Shown: positions 15,968 to 17,870 of the stretch, piece after piece
Numbering within the stretch: position 1 is the first letter of the stretch
Layout of the letters: each line of letters opens with the position of its first letter
DNA from: Asanoa sp040654855
Lineage (GTDB): Bacteria > Actinomycetota > Actinomycetes > Mycobacteriales > Micromonosporaceae
Reading direction: 5' to 3'
Assembly: GCF_040654855.1 (NCBI RefSeq)
Contig: NZ_JBFAIU010000142.1
Location: 1 to 17,870 of the forward strand
Length of the DNA stretch: 17,870 bases
Program-made: the position numbers and the translations under genes
Notes under the pieces: generated by a model
The model's database searches: none
What the model saw: only the letters and a program-made list of their open reading frames with translations
Told to the model about the DNA's origin: nothing

Positions 15968-16498
15968 TCAGCGGCTGGCTGTGTAGGCCGTCGCGATCGC
16001 GCCGACGAGGGTCAGGCCGAGGACGGCCTGGAGGAGCAGGGCCGGGCCGATGTGGGACCACAGGGTGGGGATGCGGGGGCGCAGGAGTTGGCCCGTGGTG
16101 ATGTTGACGATGCGGTCCACCTTGGGTGGCATCGTGCGGTCCTTCTGGCGGGCCACCGTCACCTGGATGTGGTCGGAGGGTTCGAGGGCGCTCTGCGGCA
16201 GGTGGCCGTGGATCTCGACCTCGCAGAGGCGGCCCGCGGCGTCGCGTAGGCGCAGCGGCGTGACCAGGAACTCCGGGGCCTTTCGCAGGTCCTTGAAGCG
16301 GCGCGGTGCGCCGCCGCGGGTGCCGGCCTGGAGGATCGAGAGGATGGCGCGGCCGATCAGGCGGCCTACGGTGGCGGCCGTGAGGATCACGACCAGCACC
16401 GGTTGGCCGACCTTCATCTCGCGGGCGTACCCGGGCATCAGCCGCTCCACGCGGCCCGTCACCGTTGGTCCGGAGTGGTAGAAGACGGTGTCGTTCAT
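15968..16498 (-). CDS. Unrecognised 176-aa protein with C-terminal membrane segment
   Basis: I do not recognise this family. The 176-residue frame has strong G/C third-position bias and well-formed alternating segments, so it is probably real. The N-terminal part (PTVTGRVERLMPGY) is followed by a hydrophobic stretch, VGQPVLVVILTAATVGRLIG (about 30-49), which may be a buried helix or a membrane span. A beta-rich middle contains EVEIHGHLPQSALEPSDHIQ and KVDRIVNITTGQLL. A C-terminal hydrophobic segment, IGPALLLQAVLGLTLVGAIA (about 149-168), looks like a single transmembrane anchor near the end. The middle resembles a small OB- or SH3-like barrel only in general style. The ATG at 16498 has a poor ribosome binding site (GGTGG). 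The glycosyltransferase gene lies 86 bp upstream on the same strand. Confidence 0.7.
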   Translation of the reverse strand: MNDTVFYHSGPTVTGRVERLMPGYAREMKVGQPVLVVILTAATVGRLIGRAILSILQAGTRGGAPRRFKDLRKAPEFLVTPLRLRDAAGRLCEVEIHGHLPQSALEPSDHIQVTVARQKDRTMPPKVDRIVNITTGQLLRPRIPTLWSHIGPALLLQAVLGLTLVGAIATAYTASR

Positions 16499-16534
16499 TG
16501 CTGACCACCACTTTGCGTCAGGCCGTGTTCACCC

Positions 16535-16555
16535 AGTGTATTGATCAGCGCTGAT
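16535..16555 (-). promoter_or_regulatory. Palindrome ATCAGCGCTGAT with adjacent -10-like box
   Basis: A perfect 12-bp palindrome (16544-16555) lies in the 86-bp gap upstream of the 176-residue protein gene. On the minus strand it is followed after 3 bases by TACACT (16540-16535), which fits a TAnnnT -10 element, though no good -35 box is seen. A repressor operator is the simplest reading. A terminator role for the upstream glycosyltransferase gene is less likely, because a palindrome with no spacer makes a poor hairpin. Confidence 0.35.
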
Positions 16556-16584
16556 GATCGCCCGTGAATGAATAGCCGTGAAGA

Positions 16585-17730
16585 TCACCCGACCGGGCGA
16601 CCGGCCACCTCCTCGTAGAGCTCCACGTAGCGTTCCGCCATGACCGCCGGGGTGAAGCGGCGGGCCGCCTCGCGCCGGCATTCGGCGGGGTCGAGCTTGC
16701 CGGCCGCGATGACCAGGTCGGCCAGCTCCTCCTCGGACTTCGTGAGCAGGCCCGTGCGGCCGTGCTCGATCAGCTCGGGCAGGCAGCCGCGGGCCGTGCC
16801 GATGACCGGGGTGCCGAGCGCGAGGGACTCGACGACGAACGTGCCGCCGGGCTCCTCCCAGCGCAGGGGCGCGAGCATCGCGCGGGCCTCGGCCACGAGG
16901 TTGTCGCGGTCGGCGCCCGTGAGCGTGCCCACCCAGCGGACCCGGCTGCCGTCGACCAGCGGTGCCACCTGCTCGCGCCAGAAGCGGACGTCGGGGTTGC
17001 TCGCGGTGGCCGGGTCGCGGAGGGCGGCGGCCAGGTCGTCGGGCTGCTTGTAGGGGCCGACCGGGCCGGCCAGCACGAGGTCGAAACCGGTCTCGTGGGC
17101 GAGGCGTACGCCCAGGTCCTGGCCCTTGCCGGGGGTGATGCGCCCGAGCATGACCAGGTGCTCGGCCCGGTCGGGGATGGGTCTGCGCTCGGCCTCGACG
17201 GCAAGGGGAGTGGCCAGGTGGACGTGGCCTATGGCGTGCGCGCGGAGTGCGCGCGGTGCCCTCCTCAGCTGCGACGCGCTGACGCCGTTGACGCTGACCC
17301 GGCCGCCGCCGTCGAAGCCGCCGTAGAGCTCCGGGTGCTTGCCCAGGTCCCAGTGCAGGGTGTGCAGGACGGGCGTGGCGGTCGGCTCCATCGCGGCGAG
17401 CATCGCGAGGCCGATCGCTTCGACATGATCGTGTACGAGGTCGATGTCGTCGCGTTCCCGCAGCGTGCGGACGACCGCCGCCTGGTGCGCCGTGGCGACG
17501 CCGTTCGCCTGGTTGTAGGGGCGCTGCAGCCAGCCGAACTGGCCTTCCGGGAAGGGTGCGAGCAGCTCGTCGACGGGTTCGGTGCTGGTGCCGACCGAGG
17601 CGAGCAGCACGGTGACGCCGAGGCGGCGGAGCTCGGGGACGAGGGTGGCGATGATGTTCTCGATGCCGCCGTAGCCGCGCGGCGGCACCGGCAGCCAGGG
17701 GCCGGCGTTGACGAGGACGGTGAAGGTCAT
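16585..17730 (-). CDS. GT4-type (GT-B fold) glycosyltransferase
   Basis: The 381-residue enzyme is predicted to transfer a sugar from an activated donor, probably a nucleotide sugar, in the cytoplasm. The N-terminal acceptor domain begins with FTVLVNAGPWLPVPPRGYGG and a GGIE loop near residue 21, and contains LVHDHVEA. The donor domain begins near HLVMLGRITPGKGQDLG, with FDLVLAGPVG and the conserved family-4 signature EPGGTFVVESLALGTPVIG, where E293 and E301 form the EX7E motif. It ends with a helix typical of the family (FTPAVMAERYVELYEEV). The ATG at 17730 follows GGGCGG and matches the first strand; the frame runs on upstream to 17823, but that part is arginine/proline-rich and not needed. 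Acceptor and product are unknown; no other cell-envelope genes are visible nearby. Confidence 0.9.
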   Translation of the reverse strand: MTFTVLVNAGPWLPVPPRGYGGIENIIATLVPELRRLGVTVLLASVGTSTEPVDELLAPFPEGQFGWLQRPYNQANGVATAHQAAVVRTLRERDDIDLVHDHVEAIGLAMLAAMEPTATPVLHTLHWDLGKHPELYGGFDGGGRVSVNGVSASQLRRAPRALRAHAIGHVHLATPLAVEAERRPIPDRAEHLVMLGRITPGKGQDLGVRLAHETGFDLVLAGPVGPYKQPDDLAAALRDPATASNPDVRFWREQVAPLVDGSRVRWVGTLTGADRDNLVAEARAMLAPLRWEEPGGTFVVESLALGTPVIGTARGCLPELIEHGRTGLLTKSEEELADLVIAAGKLDPAECRREAARRFTPAVMAERYVELYEEVAGRPVG

Positions 17731-17782
17731 CGGGCCGCCCTGCTTCCGTGCCGGGGGGCCGGCGCTCGTCCGGCCCGGCCGC

Positions 17783-17870
17783 CTATCGGTGCGTCGCGGT
17801 CGGTCGGCGCGCCGGGGCCGCACGCCGCTCGGCGACGAACGCCGCCCGGTCGTCGGCGTCCTCGATCGCG
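17783..17870 (-). CDS. C-terminal end of an unidentified gene cut by the window edge
   Basis: Reading the minus strand from the right edge gives 28 in-frame codons, IEDADDRAAFVAERRAA and an arginine/proline-rich tail, ending at TAG (17785-17783). The codons have the strong G/C third-position bias of real genes here. It ends 52 bp before the glycosyltransferase start, so the two may share an operon. Too little is visible to name it. Confidence 0.4.
   Translation of the reverse strand, partial: AIEDADDRAAFVAERRAAPARRPTATHR

Overview
The window is chromosomal DNA of very high GC content with strong G/C preference at third codon positions, GTG starts and tightly overlapping genes. Gene content and protein style suggest a high-GC actinobacterium, probably of the Micromonosporaceae (Actinoplanes/Dactylosporangium-like). 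That assignment is inferred from codon use and family resemblance, not from a database search. No mobile element, CRISPR array, rRNA or tRNA was found.

Left part (1-4114): the 3' three quarters of treY overlaps treZ by a GTGA junction. Together they convert alpha-1,4-glucan (glycogen or maltodextrin) ends to trehalose. A small SRPBCC/START-like gene converges on treZ and overlaps its end.

Centre (4115-12515): a complete potassium-uptake locus reads kdpF-kdpA-kdpB-kdpC-kdpD-kdpE, with all junctions overlapping or nearly so. It is led by a 27-codon hydrophobic micro-ORF that overlaps kdpF. Upstream lies a striking set of five GCGT half-sites spaced 11, 11, 10 and 11 bp, the layout expected for a tandem OmpR/PhoB-type (KdpE) binding region. 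KdpC carries a large internal insertion with two cysteines. KdpDE would sense K+ limitation or osmotic stress and switch on the P-type ATPase. Next to treYZ this makes an osmoadaptation neighbourhood: K+ as the first-line solute, trehalose as the compatible solute.

Right part (12512-17870): a short MatB-like acyl/malonyl-CoA synthetase is convergent with kdpE and shares a single CTAG as both stop codons. It is divergent from a glutamate-cysteine ligase (GCS2) family gene. About 470 bp without a confident gene follow (15498-15967), holding hairpins and a short well-biased reading frame that may be a gene remnant. Then, on the minus strand, come an unrecognised 176-residue protein with a C-terminal membrane segment, a GT4-type glycosyltransferase, and the last codons of another gene at the window edge.

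Most of the window is recognisable housekeeping or stress physiology; I do not see a clearly new multi-gene system. The best candidates for something undescribed are the phased GCGT array, the micro-ORF before kdpF, the KdpC insert, the orphan segment after the GCS2 gene, and the unknown membrane protein with a palindrome in its leader.
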